NCBI RefSeq assembly: GCF_005517195.1
Contig: NZ_CP040244.1
Span: forward strand, 3,490,001-3,554,000
DNA length: 64,000 bases
Reading direction: 5' to 3'
Source of the DNA: Streptomyces vilmorinianum
GTDB lineage: Bacteria > Actinomycetota > Actinomycetes > Streptomycetales > Streptomycetaceae
The position numbers and the translations under genes are program-made. The first letter of the stretch is position 1. Each line of letters opens with the position of its first letter. The notes below the pieces were generated by a model, which was given only the letters and a program-made list of their open reading frames with translations, did no database searches and was not told the origin of the DNA. Shown here in pieces: positions 35,094 through 43,935 of this stretch.

Positions 35094-37598
35094 CTACTTC
35101 CGCATGATCACCGGCTCATGGCGCCGCAGCAGCCGCGCGACGACGAAGCCGAGGACGACAGCGAGCACCACCAGCATCCCCATGTCGAACAGCCAGGCCT
35201 CCGCGGTGTGGTTCATGAGCGGGTCCGTCGTCTTCTCGCTCGGCGCGATCTTGCCGATGTCGATCGTCGCGCCCATCGCCGCGAACGCCCACCGCGACGG
35301 GACCAGCCACGCCAGCTGTTCGAGGACCGGCGATCCCTGGACGGTGAGCAGCGCGCCGCAGAACACCACCTGGACGATGGCGAGCAGGACGAGCAGCGGC
35401 ATGGTCACCTCCTCCTTGCGCACCACGGCGGAGACGAACAGACCGAGCATCATCGCCGTGAAGGAGAGCAGCGCGACCGCGAGGGTGAGCTCCACGAGTG
35501 GCGGGAAGAGCACGCCTTTGCCGTCCGGCACGTTCAGCGGCACACCGATCAGCGCGACCAGCGTGAGGACGACGGCCTGGACGACGGTGATCAGACCGAG
35601 GACGACGACCTTCGACATGAGATACGCGGAGCGGGACAGGCCCACGGCTCTCTCGCGCCGGTAGATCGTCCGCTCCTTGACCAGCTCGCGCACCGCGTTC
35701 GCGGCTCCCGTCAGGACACCGCCGACACAGAGGATGAGCAGGACGTTCAACGTCGACTCGGGGTTGAGACTGCCCTCCGAGAGGGCCCGGGCCATCGCCC
35801 CCATCACGAACGGCAGGGCGATCATGATGGCGAGGAAGGTCCGGTCGGCGGCCAGTGCGGTGGTGTAACGGCGCACCAGCGTGCGCAGCTGGGAGCCCCA
35901 GCTCTGCGCCTTGCGCGGCGGCCCGGGCTCCGGCACCGCCCCGGTCCGGGACAGCGCCGTCCGGTCCATCGCGTCGGCGATGTACTGGTGGTGGAAGCGG
36001 GAGGTGCGGTACTGGCCCGCCCAGTCGCGGCCGCGGTCGTTCTCGAAGGCCTCGAACGCCTCCGGCCACTGGTCGAACCCGAAGAAGTCCAGCGTGTCAC
36101 CCGGCGGCCCGTAGTAGGCGACCCGCCCGCCGGGAGCGAGCACGAGCAGCCGGTCGCAGACGTCCAGACTCAGCACGCTGTGCGTGACGACGATGACCGT
36201 ACGGCCGTCGTCCGCAAGCCCGCGGAGCATGTGCATCACCGAACGGTCCATGCCGGGGTCGAGCCCGGAGGTGGGCTCGTCCAGGAAGAGCAGCGAGGGC
36301 TTCGTGAGCAGCTCCAGGGCCACGCTGACGCGCTTGCGCTGGCCGCCGGAGAGACTGTGGATGTGCTGCTCCGCCCGCTCGACGAGGCCGAGTTCGCCGA
36401 TGACCTCGTCGACCCGGGCCCGGCGCTCGGCCGCCGCGGTGTCCTCGGGAAAGCGCAGTTCGGCGGCGTAGCCGAGGGCCCGCCGTACGGTGAGCTGGAG
36501 GTGCAGGATGTCGTCCTGCGGGACGAGTCCGATGCGCTGGCGCAGCTCCGCGTAGTCCCGGTACAGGTCCCGGCCGTCGTAGAGGACCGTGCCCCGGTCG
36601 GCGGGGCGCTGCCCGGTGAGGGCGCCGAGCAGGGTGGACTTGCCCGAGCCGGACGGCCCGACCACGGCGAGCAGGCATTTCTGCCCGACCGGGAAGGAGA
36701 CCTCGTCCAGGAGGGTCTTGCGGCCGTGGTCGACGGTGACCGCCAGATCCTGCACGTCGAGGGAGACCTCGCCGGTGTCGGTGAACTCGACGAGCTGGCT
36801 CCCGATGAGGCAGAACGCGGAGTGCCCGATGCCGACGATGTCGTCCGGGGTCACGCGGGCGGCGGCCACGGGACTGCCGTTGAGGAAGGTGCCGTTGTGA
36901 CTGCCGAGGTCGTAGATCCAGTACGTGCCGTCGGGGTGCGCCCGCAGTTCGGCGTGGCGCCGGGAGACCACCAGGTCGTCGACGACGAGGTCGTTGTCCG
37001 GCCCGCGCCCGATGCGCACGGTCCGCGTGGGGAGCGGCCGCACGGACGTCGGCTGCCGGAAGGTGCCGGTGGCGGCCGGATGGGACACGGAGGAGGGCCG
37101 GGGCGGGGTGCGCGGCGGTGCGGGAGCCGGGGGCTCCGGCGTGGGCACGGGCGGCGGCGCGGGAGGGGGTGGTTCAGGGTCCGGTACGGGTGGCGGTACG
37201 GGGGTCGACGGGCCGGGCTCCCGCGCGGGCGCCGAGGGCGCGAGGGGTTCCGCGGGCGCGGCGGGCGCGGCGGGCGGCGCGGTGCCGGAGAGCACGGCGC
37301 ACGGCCCGTCCCCGGGATGCCCGAACCGTATGACCGTCCCCGGACCGACCTCGCGCACCGCGATGCGGTGGCTGTCCGCGAAGGTGCCGTTCGTGCTGCC
37401 CTCGTCCTCCAGGGTCCAGTGGTCGCCCACGGCCCGCAGGACCGCGTGGTGCCAGGACGTCCTGTCGTCCGCGAGCACGATGTCGCTGGTGGGGTCACGC
37501 CCGATGCGGTAGACCCGGCTCGGCCTCATCACGGTCGCATCCCCGTCGATCTCGAGGACGAGCTCGGGCGCGGCGGGCGCTACGGGCCGCTCTCCCAT
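35094..37598 (-). CDS. FHA-FHA-ABC transporter (Rv1747-like half transporter)
   Basis: An 834-residue fusion. FHA1 about 15-105 (YRIGRDPTSDIVL, SWHHAVLR, STNGTF), a Pro-rich linker of about 85 residues, FHA2 about 190-270 (RIGRGPDNDLVV, SRRHAELR, SHNGTFLNG), an ABCG-like ATPase about 285-520 (GPSGSGKST, LSGGQRKRVSVA, LLFLDEPTSGLD) and a six-helix ABC2 domain with NAVRELVKERTIYRRERAVGL. FHA domains bind phosphothreonine; in Rv1747 they dock PknF-phosphorylated sites. FHA1 has SWHH where FHA2 has SRRH, so its phosphopeptide pocket may be altered. ATG 37598 has TAAAAT 6 nt upstream, giving a leaderless mRNA. Confidence 0.93.
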   Translation of the reverse strand: MGERPVAPAAPELVLEIDGDATVMRPSRVYRIGRDPTSDIVLADDRTSWHHAVLRAVGDHWTLEDEGSTNGTFADSHRIAVREVGPGTVIRFGHPGDGPCAVLSGTAPPAAPAAPAEPLAPSAPAREPGPSTPVPPPVPDPEPPPPAPPPVPTPEPPAPAPPRTPPRPSSVSHPAATGTFRQPTSVRPLPTRTVRIGRGPDNDLVVDDLVVSRRHAELRAHPDGTYWIYDLGSHNGTFLNGSPVAAARVTPDDIVGIGHSAFCLIGSQLVEFTDTGEVSLDVQDLAVTVDHGRKTLLDEVSFPVGQKCLLAVVGPSGSGKSTLLGALTGQRPADRGTVLYDGRDLYRDYAELRQRIGLVPQDDILHLQLTVRRALGYAAELRFPEDTAAAERRARVDEVIGELGLVERAEQHIHSLSGGQRKRVSVALELLTKPSLLFLDEPTSGLDPGMDRSVMHMLRGLADDGRTVIVVTHSVLSLDVCDRLLVLAPGGRVAYYGPPGDTLDFFGFDQWPEAFEAFENDRGRDWAGQYRTSRFHHQYIADAMDRTALSRTGAVPEPGPPRKAQSWGSQLRTLVRRYTTALAADRTFLAIMIALPFVMGAMARALSEGSLNPESTLNVLLILCVGGVLTGAANAVRELVKERTIYRRERAVGLSRSAYLMSKVVVLGLITVVQAVVLTLVALIGVPLNVPDGKGVLFPPLVELTLAVALLSFTAMMLGLFVSAVVRKEEVTMPLLVLLAIVQVVFCGALLTVQGSPVLEQLAWLVPSRWAFAAMGATIDIGKIAPSEKTTDPLMNHTAEAWLFDMGMLVVLAVVLGFVVARLLRRHEPVIMRK

Positions 37599-37604
37599 GC
37601 GTGA

Positions 37605-37610
37605 ATTTTA
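37605..37610 (-). promoter_or_regulatory. -10 box of a leaderless promoter
   Basis: TAAAAT on the minus strand, 6 nt before the FHA-ABC start codon, is the most AT-rich hexamer nearby; no ribosome site intervenes. Confidence 0.6.
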
Positions 37611-37688
37611 TCGTCCGGGGCTGATCCCCGCCCTGCGAGAGGCGCCGGTATCGTGGGCGCCCCGATCGCGACCGAAGGAGGCCCAGCC

Positions 37689-38339
37689 GTGCCGAAGGGT
37701 GTCACCAAGCGCCGGCCCAGGACCCGGGCCGCCCTGCTCGAGGCCGCTCTGGGGACGTTCGCCGCGCACGGCTTCCACGCCACCTCGATCGAGCAGATCT
37801 GCGAACGCGCCGGATACACCCGGGGTGCGTACTACTCGAACTTCGCCAGCAAGGAAGAGCTCTTCCTCGCCCTCTTCGACGAGCACAGCGAACGGATCGT
37901 GCGGCGTCTCGCGGAGGCGATCGACGGCCTGGCCGCCGAGGAGTGCACCCTGGAGCGGCTCGCCGAGCTCGCCTCGCGTGTCGAGCCCGAGGAGCGGGAC
38001 TGGTATCTCGTCACCACCGAGTTCACCCTGCACGCCATCCGCGATCCGCAGGCGGCGTGGGTGCTCGCCCGCCACGACGCCCGGCTGCGGGCCGAGATCG
38101 CCCGGGGGCTGCAGTCCGTACTGCGCCGGGCGGGACGTGAACTGACCGTGGACGCCGACCGGTTCGCCCGGCTGCTGATCGCCCTGCGCGAGGGCGGACT
38201 CGCGCAGAGCTATGTCGAACCGGAGGAGCTTCCGCCGGGCAGCCTCGAACGGGACTTCCTCGCCCCGCTGTTGGCGGCGTCGACCCGGGAGATCCCCGGC
38301 GACCGGACGAACGGGTCCGGTTCCGACGCCGTGATCTGA
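37689..38339 (+). CDS. TetR/AcrR family transcriptional regulator
   Basis: A 216-residue TetR-type repressor. The N-terminal HTH is clear: TRAALLEAALGTFAAHGFHATSIEQICERAGYTRGAYYSNFASKEELFL, read in parts. The C-terminal ligand domain is mostly helical with YLVTTEFTLHAIRDPQ. GTG 37689 is selected for AAGGAGG 8 nt upstream. It is divergent from the FHA-ABC gene (90-bp gap) and may act on that promoter, although no clear palindrome is seen there. Confidence 0.9.
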   Translation: MPKGVTKRRPRTRAALLEAALGTFAAHGFHATSIEQICERAGYTRGAYYSNFASKEELFLALFDEHSERIVRRLAEAIDGLAAEECTLERLAELASRVEPEERDWYLVTTEFTLHAIRDPQAAWVLARHDARLRAEIARGLQSVLRRAGRELTVDADRFARLLIALREGGLAQSYVEPEELPPGSLERDFLAPLLAASTREIPGDRTNGSGSDAVI

Positions 38340-38421
38340 TCCCGGAGCGAGTGACTCCCGGTGTCCTGGCGGGCGGAACGGTCTTGCGGCACGAGGACGC
38401 CGGTGGCTACGGTCGGGCGGA

Positions 38422-38429
38422 AAGCGCTT
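38422..38429. promoter_or_regulatory. LacI-like AAGCGCTT site
   Basis: AAGCGCTT within GGAAAGCGCTTAC lies 20 bp before the ThuA-like start. LacI-family operators commonly have this core. Only eight bases are symmetric, so support is weak. Confidence 0.35.
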
Positions 38430-38448
38430 ACTGCAGGGAGCTGACCTC

Positions 38449-39120
38449 GTGCCGATCGCGGACGTCCTGATCTACACCCGCACCGCGGGCTACCGCCACG
38501 ACTCGATTCCCACGGGCGCGGCGGCCCTCGCGGAGCTGGCGGCGTCGGCGGGGCTGGTGGCCGAGACGACCGAGGACCCGGCGGTGTTCACGGCCGAACG
38601 GCTGGAGCGGTGCGCGGCGGTGGTCTTCCTGTCGACGACCGGCCCCGTCCTGAGCGCGCCGGGCCGTTCGGCCTTCGAGGCGTACGTTCGCGCCGGCGGC
38701 GGCTTCCTCGCGATCCACGCGGCGGCCAACGCCGAACCGGACTGGCCCTTCTACGGCGACCTCCTCGGCACCCGCTTCGACGGTCACCCGGAGATCCAGC
38801 CGGGCGTGGTGTGCGTGGACACCCACGACCACCCGTCCACGGCCCCGCTGCCGGACCGGTGGGCCTGGACGGACGAGTGGTACAACTTCACGTCGAACCC
38901 CCGGGGGACCGGGGTGCGGGTGCTGGCCCGCGCGGACGAGTCGACCTACCGCGGCGGAACGCTGGGCGCCGACCACCCCCTGGCGTGGTGCCGGGAGGCC
39001 GACCGCGGCCGCGTCTTCTTCACGGCCCTGGGGCACGCGGCGGAGGCGTACGGGGACGAGACCTTCCGGGCGCACCTGTCCGGGGCGCTGCGGTGGGTGG
39101 CGGGCAGGGAGAACCTCTGA
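38449..39120 (+). CDS. ThuA-like (glutamine amidotransferase-fold) protein
   Basis: A 223-residue ThuA domain protein, of the family found in trehalose-utilisation and other sugar operons. Visible features: VLIYTRTAGYRHDSIP at the start, VVFLSTTGPVLSAP, GGGFLAIHAAAN, the FDGHPEIQPG segment, and a C-terminal GRVFFTALGHAAEAYGD. Function of the family is not settled; some act with sugar dehydrogenases or hydrolases. GTG 38449 has AGGGAG about 9 nt upstream. It is monocistronic: a terminator hairpin follows and the aldehyde dehydrogenase has its own ribosome site. Confidence 0.85.
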   Translation: MPIADVLIYTRTAGYRHDSIPTGAAALAELAASAGLVAETTEDPAVFTAERLERCAAVVFLSTTGPVLSAPGRSAFEAYVRAGGGFLAIHAAANAEPDWPFYGDLLGTRFDGHPEIQPGVVCVDTHDHPSTAPLPDRWAWTDEWYNFTSNPRGTGVRVLARADESTYRGGTLGADHPLAWCREADRGRVFFTALGHAAEAYGDETFRAHLSGALRWVAGRENL

Positions 39121-39138
39121 CGGGACGGACCGCCGGAC

Positions 39139-39168
39139 CGGGGCCACGCCGGCCCCCCCGTGGCCCCG
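39139..39168. terminator. Terminator after the ThuA-like gene
   Basis: A 10-bp stem, CGGGGCCACG with CGTGGCCCCG, and a 10-nt loop lie 19 bp after the ThuA stop. Confidence 0.75.
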
Positions 39169-39251
39169 TCACCCCACCGCACCGCCCCCGATTGCGGTGT
39201 GCCGCCCCGCGCGGGAGGGTTCCCGTGGGGCGGACGGCAGGAGGAGACGAC

Positions 39252-40643
39252 ATGGGCATCGCCACTGTGAACCCCGCGACCGGGGAGACACTGCGCACCT
39301 ACGACGCCCACGGGCCCGAAGAGGTCGAGCGGCGCATCGCCACCGCCCACGAGACCTTCCGGCAGTACCGCACCACCTCCTTCGCCGAACGCGCCCGTCT
39401 CATGCGCCGCGCCGCCGACCTCCTCGACGAGGACGCCGAGGACATCGCCCGCACGATGACCACCGAGATGGGCAAGCCGATCGCGGCCGCCCGTGCCGAG
39501 GCCGCCAAGTGCGCCAAGGCCATGCGCTGGTACGCCGATCACGCCGAGGAGCTCCTCGCCGACGAGCACCCCGCCGAGGCCGACGTCCAGGACTCCGGCG
39601 CCGACGCCGTCCGGGTCCAGTACCGCCCCCTCGGCCCGATCCTCGCCGTCATGCCCTGGAACTTCCCGCTCTGGCAGGTCATCCGGTTTGCCGCGCCCGC
39701 CCTCATGGCCGGCAACACCGGCCTGCTCAAGCACGCCTCCAACGTGCCCAGGACCGCCCTCTACCTCAGCGACCTCTTCCGCCGCGCCGGGTTCCCCGAA
39801 GGCTGCTTCCAGACCCTGCTCATCGGCTCCGGCGCCGTCGAGGCGGTCCTGCGCGACCGCCGGGTCGCCGCCGCCACACTGACCGGCAGCGAGCCCGCCG
39901 GCCGCTCGGTCGCCGCCATCGCGGGCGACGAGATCAAGAAGACGGTCATGGAGCTCGGCGGCAGCGACCCGTACATCGTCATGCCCTCCGCCGACGTCCC
40001 GCGGGCCGTCAAGACCGCCGTCACCGCGCGCGTCCAGAACAACGGCCAGTCCTGCATCGCGGCCAAGCGGTTCATCATCCACGCCGACGTCTACGACGAC
40101 TTCGCCGAACGCTTCACCGCCGCCATGAACGCCCTGACCGTCGGCGACCCCCTCGACGACTCCACCGACATCGGCCCGCTCGCCACCGAGCAGGGCCGCG
40201 CCGACCTCGAGGAACTCGTCGACGACGCCGTGCGCAAGGGCGCCACGGTCCTGTGCGGCGCGGCCCGCCCCGAGGACCGGCCGCGCGGCTGGTACTACCG
40301 GCCGACCGTGCTCACCGGCATCACCCCCGAGATGCGCATCCACCAGGAGGAGGCCTTCGGCCCGGTCGCCACCCTCTACCCGGTGACCGACATCGAGGAG
40401 GCCGTGGCCGTCGCCAACGACTCGCCCTTCGGGCTCAGTTCGAACGTCTGGACCCGTAACGACGAGGACATCGCCTTCTTCGTACGGGACCTGGAGGCCG
40501 GTGGCGTCTTCGTCAACGGGATGACGGCCTCCCACCCGGCCCTCCCGTTCGGCGGCGTGAAGCGCTCCGGCTACGGTCGCGAGCTCTCCGGCCACGGCAT
40601 CCGCGAGTTCTGCAACGCGACCACGGTCTGGCAGCGCTCCTGA
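39252..40643 (+). CDS. NAD(P)-dependent succinate-semialdehyde dehydrogenase-like
   Basis: A 463-residue aldehyde dehydrogenase of the GabD/Sad branch, oxidising succinate semialdehyde to succinate. Cofactor site [12 protein letters not shown] and [11 protein letters not shown]; catalytic Glu234 in [11 protein letters not shown] and Cys268 in [12 protein letters not shown]; the closing [20 protein letters not shown] is typical of this branch. ATG 39252 has AGGAGG about 7 nt upstream. Length matches the family (450-480). No GABA transaminase is adjacent, so the substrate is assigned by family only. Confidence 0.9.
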   Translation: MGIATVNPATGETLRTYDAHGPEEVERRIATAHETFRQYRTTSFAERARLMRRAADLLDEDAEDIARTMTTEMGKPIAAARAEAAKCAKAMRWYADHAEELLADEHPAEADVQDSGADAVRVQYRPLGPILAVMPWNFPLWQVIRFAAPALMAGNTGLLKHASNVPRTALYLSDLFRRAGFPEGCFQTLLIGSGAVEAVLRDRRVAAATLTGSEPAGRSVAAIAGDEIKKTVMELGGSDPYIVMPSADVPRAVKTAVTARVQNNGQSCIAAKRFIIHADVYDDFAERFTAAMNALTVGDPLDDSTDIGPLATEQGRADLEELVDDAVRKGATVLCGAARPEDRPRGWYYRPTVLTGITPEMRIHQEEAFGPVATLYPVTDIEEAVAVANDSPFGLSSNVWTRNDEDIAFFVRDLEAGGVFVNGMTASHPALPFGGVKRSGYGRELSGHGIREFCNATTVWQRS

Positions 40644-40651
40644 GCCCCGCG

Positions 40652-40741
40652 GGTCACGGGCCCGCCGGTCAAGGGCCCGCCGGTCATGAGCCCGCGGGTC
40701 ATGAGCCCGCGGGTCACGAGCCCGCCGGTCACGGGCCCCGG
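40652..40741. repeat. 15-bp tandem repeat, six units
   Basis: Six contiguous units of the form GGTCAYGRGCCCGCS lie between the convergent aldehyde dehydrogenase and PHP genes. Each contains GGTCA; the last TCA (40729-40731) is the PHP gene's stop codon on the minus strand. Confidence 0.92.
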
Positions 40742-41751
40742 CGCTCCCGTGTCCACGTGAGCAGCTCCTCGGCCGACCACGTGTTGATCACGCGCTCGGC
40801 CGGCACCCCGCACTCCTCCGCCCGCGCACACCCGAAGATCTGCCACTCCAACTGCCCCGGCGCGTGCGCGTCCGTGTCCACCGCGAACCAGACCCCCGCC
40901 GCCACCGCCCGGCGCAGCAGCCGGCGCGGCGGATCGAGGCGCTCCGGGCGGCTGTTGATCTCCACCGCCGTCCCCGACTCGGCGCACGCGGCGAAGACCC
41001 GCTCCGCGTCGAAGGTCGACTCGGGCCGCAGCCGCCCCCCGCTCACCAGCCGCCCCGTGCAGTGACCGAGCACGTCCATCAGGGGATTGCGTACCGCCTT
41101 CTCCATCCGCCGGGTCATCGCCGGCGCGTCCATCCGCAGCTTCGAGTGCACCGAGCCGACCACCAGGTCCAGACGGTCGAGCAGCTCCGGCTCCTGGTCC
41201 AGCGAACCGTCCTCCAGGATGTCGCACTCGATCCCGGTCAGCAGCCGGAACGGCGCCCACTCCTCGTTCAGCCCTGCCACCACGTCCAGTTGCTCGCGCA
41301 GCCGCTGCGGCGAGAGACCCCGGGCGACCTTCAGGCTGGGCGAGTGGTCGGTCAGGACGGCCCACTCGTGGCCGATCCGCGCCGCCGTCCGCCCCATGTC
41401 CTCGATGGTGCTGCCGCCGTCCGACCACTCGGAGTGGAGGTGGCAGTCCCCGCGCAACGCCGCCCGGAGGGTCTCGCCGCCGCTGGCCTCCGGAACGGCG
41501 ATCTCGGCCTCCAGTCGCGCCAGATACTCCGGCACCCGCCCCGCGAGCGCCTCCCGGATCACGGCCGCCGTCTTCGGCCCGATGCCCTTGACGGACTCCA
41601 GCGTCCCGGCCGCCACGCGGCTCTCCGCCTCGCCGTCCGGCATGGCGGCGACGGCGGCGGACGCGGTACGGAACGCCCGTACCCGGTACGTCGGTGCCTG
41701 CGAGCGCTCGAGGAGGAAGGCGATCCGGTCCAGCGCCGCCACGGGATCCAT
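40729..41751 (-). CDS. PHP domain metal-dependent phosphoesterase with HhH (PolX-C-like)
   Basis: A 340-residue protein resembling PolX without its polymerase domain. An N-terminal helix-hairpin-helix (about 10-80; LESVKGIGPKTAAVI) precedes a PHP hydrolase (about 100-335) with metal motifs CHLHSEWSDG, WAVLTDHSPSL, GIECDIL, VVGSVHSK, DVLGHC and TDAHAPGQL. PHP domains hydrolyse phosphoesters, such as 3' ends of DNA or histidinol phosphate; the HhH suggests a DNA substrate. ATG 41751 has GAGGAG at 7 nt and lies 9 bp after the SpoIIE gene on the same strand. The stop codon is the last part of the 15-bp repeat array. Confidence 0.9.
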   Translation of the reverse strand: MDPVAALDRIAFLLERSQAPTYRVRAFRTASAAVAAMPDGEAESRVAAGTLESVKGIGPKTAAVIREALAGRVPEYLARLEAEIAVPEASGGETLRAALRGDCHLHSEWSDGGSTIEDMGRTAARIGHEWAVLTDHSPSLKVARGLSPQRLREQLDVVAGLNEEWAPFRLLTGIECDILEDGSLDQEPELLDRLDLVVGSVHSKLRMDAPAMTRRMEKAVRNPLMDVLGHCTGRLVSGGRLRPESTFDAERVFAACAESGTAVEINSRPERLDPPRRLLRRAVAAGVWFAVDTDAHAPGQLEWQIFGCARAEECGVPAERVINTWSAEELLTWTRERRGP

Positions 41752-41760
41752 GACCGCTCC

Positions 41761-43848
41761 TCACCCCCGGCCGGGGGGTTCGGCCGCGGCCGGCACGGGC
41801 GCCGGACCGATCTCGCACCACACCGCCTTGCCCTCGCCACGCGGCTCCACACCCCACCGCGACGCCAGCGCGTCGAGCAGCAGCAGCCCCCGTCCCGAGG
41901 TCGCCGCCTCTCCCGGCGTGCGCCTGCGCGGCCACGCGCTCGAACGATCCTGCACCGAAAGACGCACCCGTCGCACCGGCTCGGGCAGCACCTCCAGGGT
42001 GAGCACCGCGCCACCCTCGGTGTGCAGCAGTACGTTGACGAGCAGCTCGCCGGTCAACAGCTCGGCGTCGTCGGCCAGTTCGGACATGTTCCAGTCCCGA
42101 AGGGCCTGCCCCACCGCCGCGCGTGCGTCCGAAAGCCCCTGCGGATCGGCCTGGTGGATGTACTGGTGGATGCGCGGCGCCCGCGGCGTGCCGGGGTCCG
42201 GGCTGCGCCGCAGCACGAGCAGGGCCACGTCGTCGCCCGAACCCCACCGCTCCCAGAGCTGCTCGGACAGATGGTCCGCGAGCGCCTCCGCCTGTGGCGG
42301 ACCGCTGCTCATCGCCGCCGACAGCGCTTCCAGACCCGTCTCGATGTCCGAGTCCGGCTGCTCCACCAGACCGTCCGTGTACAGCACCAGCGTCTCGCCC
42401 GGCACGAGGTCGAGCCGGGTCTCGGGGAACTCCTCGTCCCCGAACACCGTCGCGAGCCCGAGCGGCAGCCCGCCGCGCAGCTTCGGCTGCCCGACCCGGC
42501 CGTCCGTGTGCCGGATCAGCGGGCCCAGATGCCCGGCGCGCACCGCCCGCACGGTGCCGGTGCCCAGGTCCACCTGGGCGTAGGTGCAGGTCGCGAACCG
42601 GTTGGTGTCGAGCTCGGCGAGAAAGCGCGAGGCCCGTGCGAGGACGGTCGAGGGCGCGTGTCCCTCACCCGCGTACGCCCGGAGCGCGATCCTCAACTGG
42701 CCCATGATGGCGGCGGCGTGGGTGTCGTGCCCCTGCACGTCCCCGACCACGACCCCGACCCGGTCGCGGGGCAGCGGGATCACGTCGTACCAGTCGCCGC
42801 CGACCTCGCGCCCGCTCCACGCCGCGTGGTAGCGGACGGCGATCTCCCCGCCGGAGATGGCCGGGATACGGCGGGGCAGCATCGTCGCCTGCAGCCCGGT
42901 GGCCAGCTCGCGCTCCTCGTCGAAGAGGATGGCGCGCTGGAGCGACTGGGAGACGATCGCGGCGAGGCCGAGCAGCAGGTTGCGCTCGTCGGCGTTGAAC
43001 GACGAGCGGCGCCGGTAGAACAGCGCCATGCCGCCGAGCGTGCGCGCCTGGGCGACCAGGGGCAGATAGCAGGCGGACTTGAACCGCAGCCGCTCCAGGT
43101 AGGGGGCGAGCTCGGGGAAGTCCCGCCCCAGGGAGGAGAACGAGGGCACGAACCGGGGGCGCCCGCTCAGGACCGCCTCGGCCAGCGGCAGGCCCCGCTC
43201 CAGGCGGCGGTTGCGGAAGACGTCGAGGACGTCCAGGGACTCCCCGCTGAGCGCGATGACGTTGAGCGAACCGTTCTCCACCAGACCGAGCGCGAGACCG
43301 TCCGCGCCGAGCCGGGCGAGCCCGCCGGGGCCGGTCAGGGCGGCCGTGACGTCGTCGACCGTCACGGCTCGCGACAGCGCGTGCGTGGTCCGCTCCACGA
43401 TGCTGGTCTGCACCTCGCGGCGCTTCTCCAGCTCCAGGACGAAGGCGGAGTGCGTGACCTCGGCGGTGGTGTCCCGGACGATGCCGACGATCCGGTGGGC
43501 CATCCTGTCCGCCGTCCGCAGAATCCGCGCCTGGACATGCGTCCACTGGGGTGTCCCGTCGTCCCGCTCGATCCGGAAATGCGCGGTGTACGAGGACTCG
43601 CCGCTGGTGATCGCACCGCGGATCACCGCCTCCAGCCGCGACCGCTCCTCGGGGTCGAGACGGTGGACGAGCGAGGCGGGGCGCCCGTCGAACCTGTCCG
43701 GTTCCAGCCCGAACACCAGCAGCCCGGCCTCGTCGACGTCGATGGTGCCCGTGTCGAGGTCCCAGTCGAAGCTGCCGGTCCGATTCATGGCGAGCCGCTC
43801 GGTGGGCCCGATCTCGCCACTGCGCGTGCGCCGGTCGTCATCGGTCAT
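41761..43848 (-). CDS. PAS-GAF-SpoIIE phosphatase with ATP-binding anti-sigma-like domain
   Basis: A 695-residue signalling protein: PAS about 20-130 (FDWDLDTGTIDVDEAG; IVGIVRDTT), GAF about 150-300, SpoIIE-type PP2C phosphatase about 330-545 (GGDWYDVIPL, VVGDVQGHDTHAA, LVLYTDGLVEQPDS, DDVALLVLR) and a HATPase_c domain about 565-680 (ELLVNVLLHTEGG, GRGLLLLDALASRWG). Such proteins act as phosphatase and kinase on anti-anti-sigma factors, a Streptomyces expansion. ATG 43848 has GACAAT 7 nt upstream (leaderless?); ATG 43857 is an alternative. Divergent from the BTAD regulator and probably cotranscribed with the PHP gene. Confidence 0.9.
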   Translation of the reverse strand: MTDDDRRTRSGEIGPTERLAMNRTGSFDWDLDTGTIDVDEAGLLVFGLEPDRFDGRPASLVHRLDPEERSRLEAVIRGAITSGESSYTAHFRIERDDGTPQWTHVQARILRTADRMAHRIVGIVRDTTAEVTHSAFVLELEKRREVQTSIVERTTHALSRAVTVDDVTAALTGPGGLARLGADGLALGLVENGSLNVIALSGESLDVLDVFRNRRLERGLPLAEAVLSGRPRFVPSFSSLGRDFPELAPYLERLRFKSACYLPLVAQARTLGGMALFYRRRSSFNADERNLLLGLAAIVSQSLQRAILFDEERELATGLQATMLPRRIPAISGGEIAVRYHAAWSGREVGGDWYDVIPLPRDRVGVVVGDVQGHDTHAAAIMGQLRIALRAYAGEGHAPSTVLARASRFLAELDTNRFATCTYAQVDLGTGTVRAVRAGHLGPLIRHTDGRVGQPKLRGGLPLGLATVFGDEEFPETRLDLVPGETLVLYTDGLVEQPDSDIETGLEALSAAMSSGPPQAEALADHLSEQLWERWGSGDDVALLVLRRSPDPGTPRAPRIHQYIHQADPQGLSDARAAVGQALRDWNMSELADDAELLTGELLVNVLLHTEGGAVLTLEVLPEPVRRVRLSVQDRSSAWPRRRTPGEAATSGRGLLLLDALASRWGVEPRGEGKAVWCEIGPAPVPAAAEPPGRG

Positions 43849-43923
43849 CCTCACCATTGTCGAACCCGCGCCCCTTCGACGCCATGGCGGCGACACGGCG
43901 TGCCGCAGTTTTCCCCGGCCGGG

Positions 43924-43929
43924 CAGAAT
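43924..43929 (+). promoter_or_regulatory. Possible -10 box of the BTAD regulator
   Basis: CAGAAT lies 6 nt before GTG 43936 and there is no ribosome site, so the mRNA may be leaderless. The first base departs from TANNNT. Confidence 0.4.
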
Positions 43930-43935
43930 GGGCCG

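Noticed and set aside
34416..37604. A 1062-codon open frame antisense to the FHA-ABC operon
   Set aside because: It is Arg/Gly/His-rich with no domain and follows from G/C at third positions of the real genes on the other strand.
40864..43935. Long open frame upstream of, and in frame with, the BTAD regulator, antisense to the PHP and SpoIIE genes
   Set aside because: The sequence before GTG 43936 is the low-complexity reverse of the PHP and SpoIIE proteins; similarity to AfsR-type proteins begins only at 43936.
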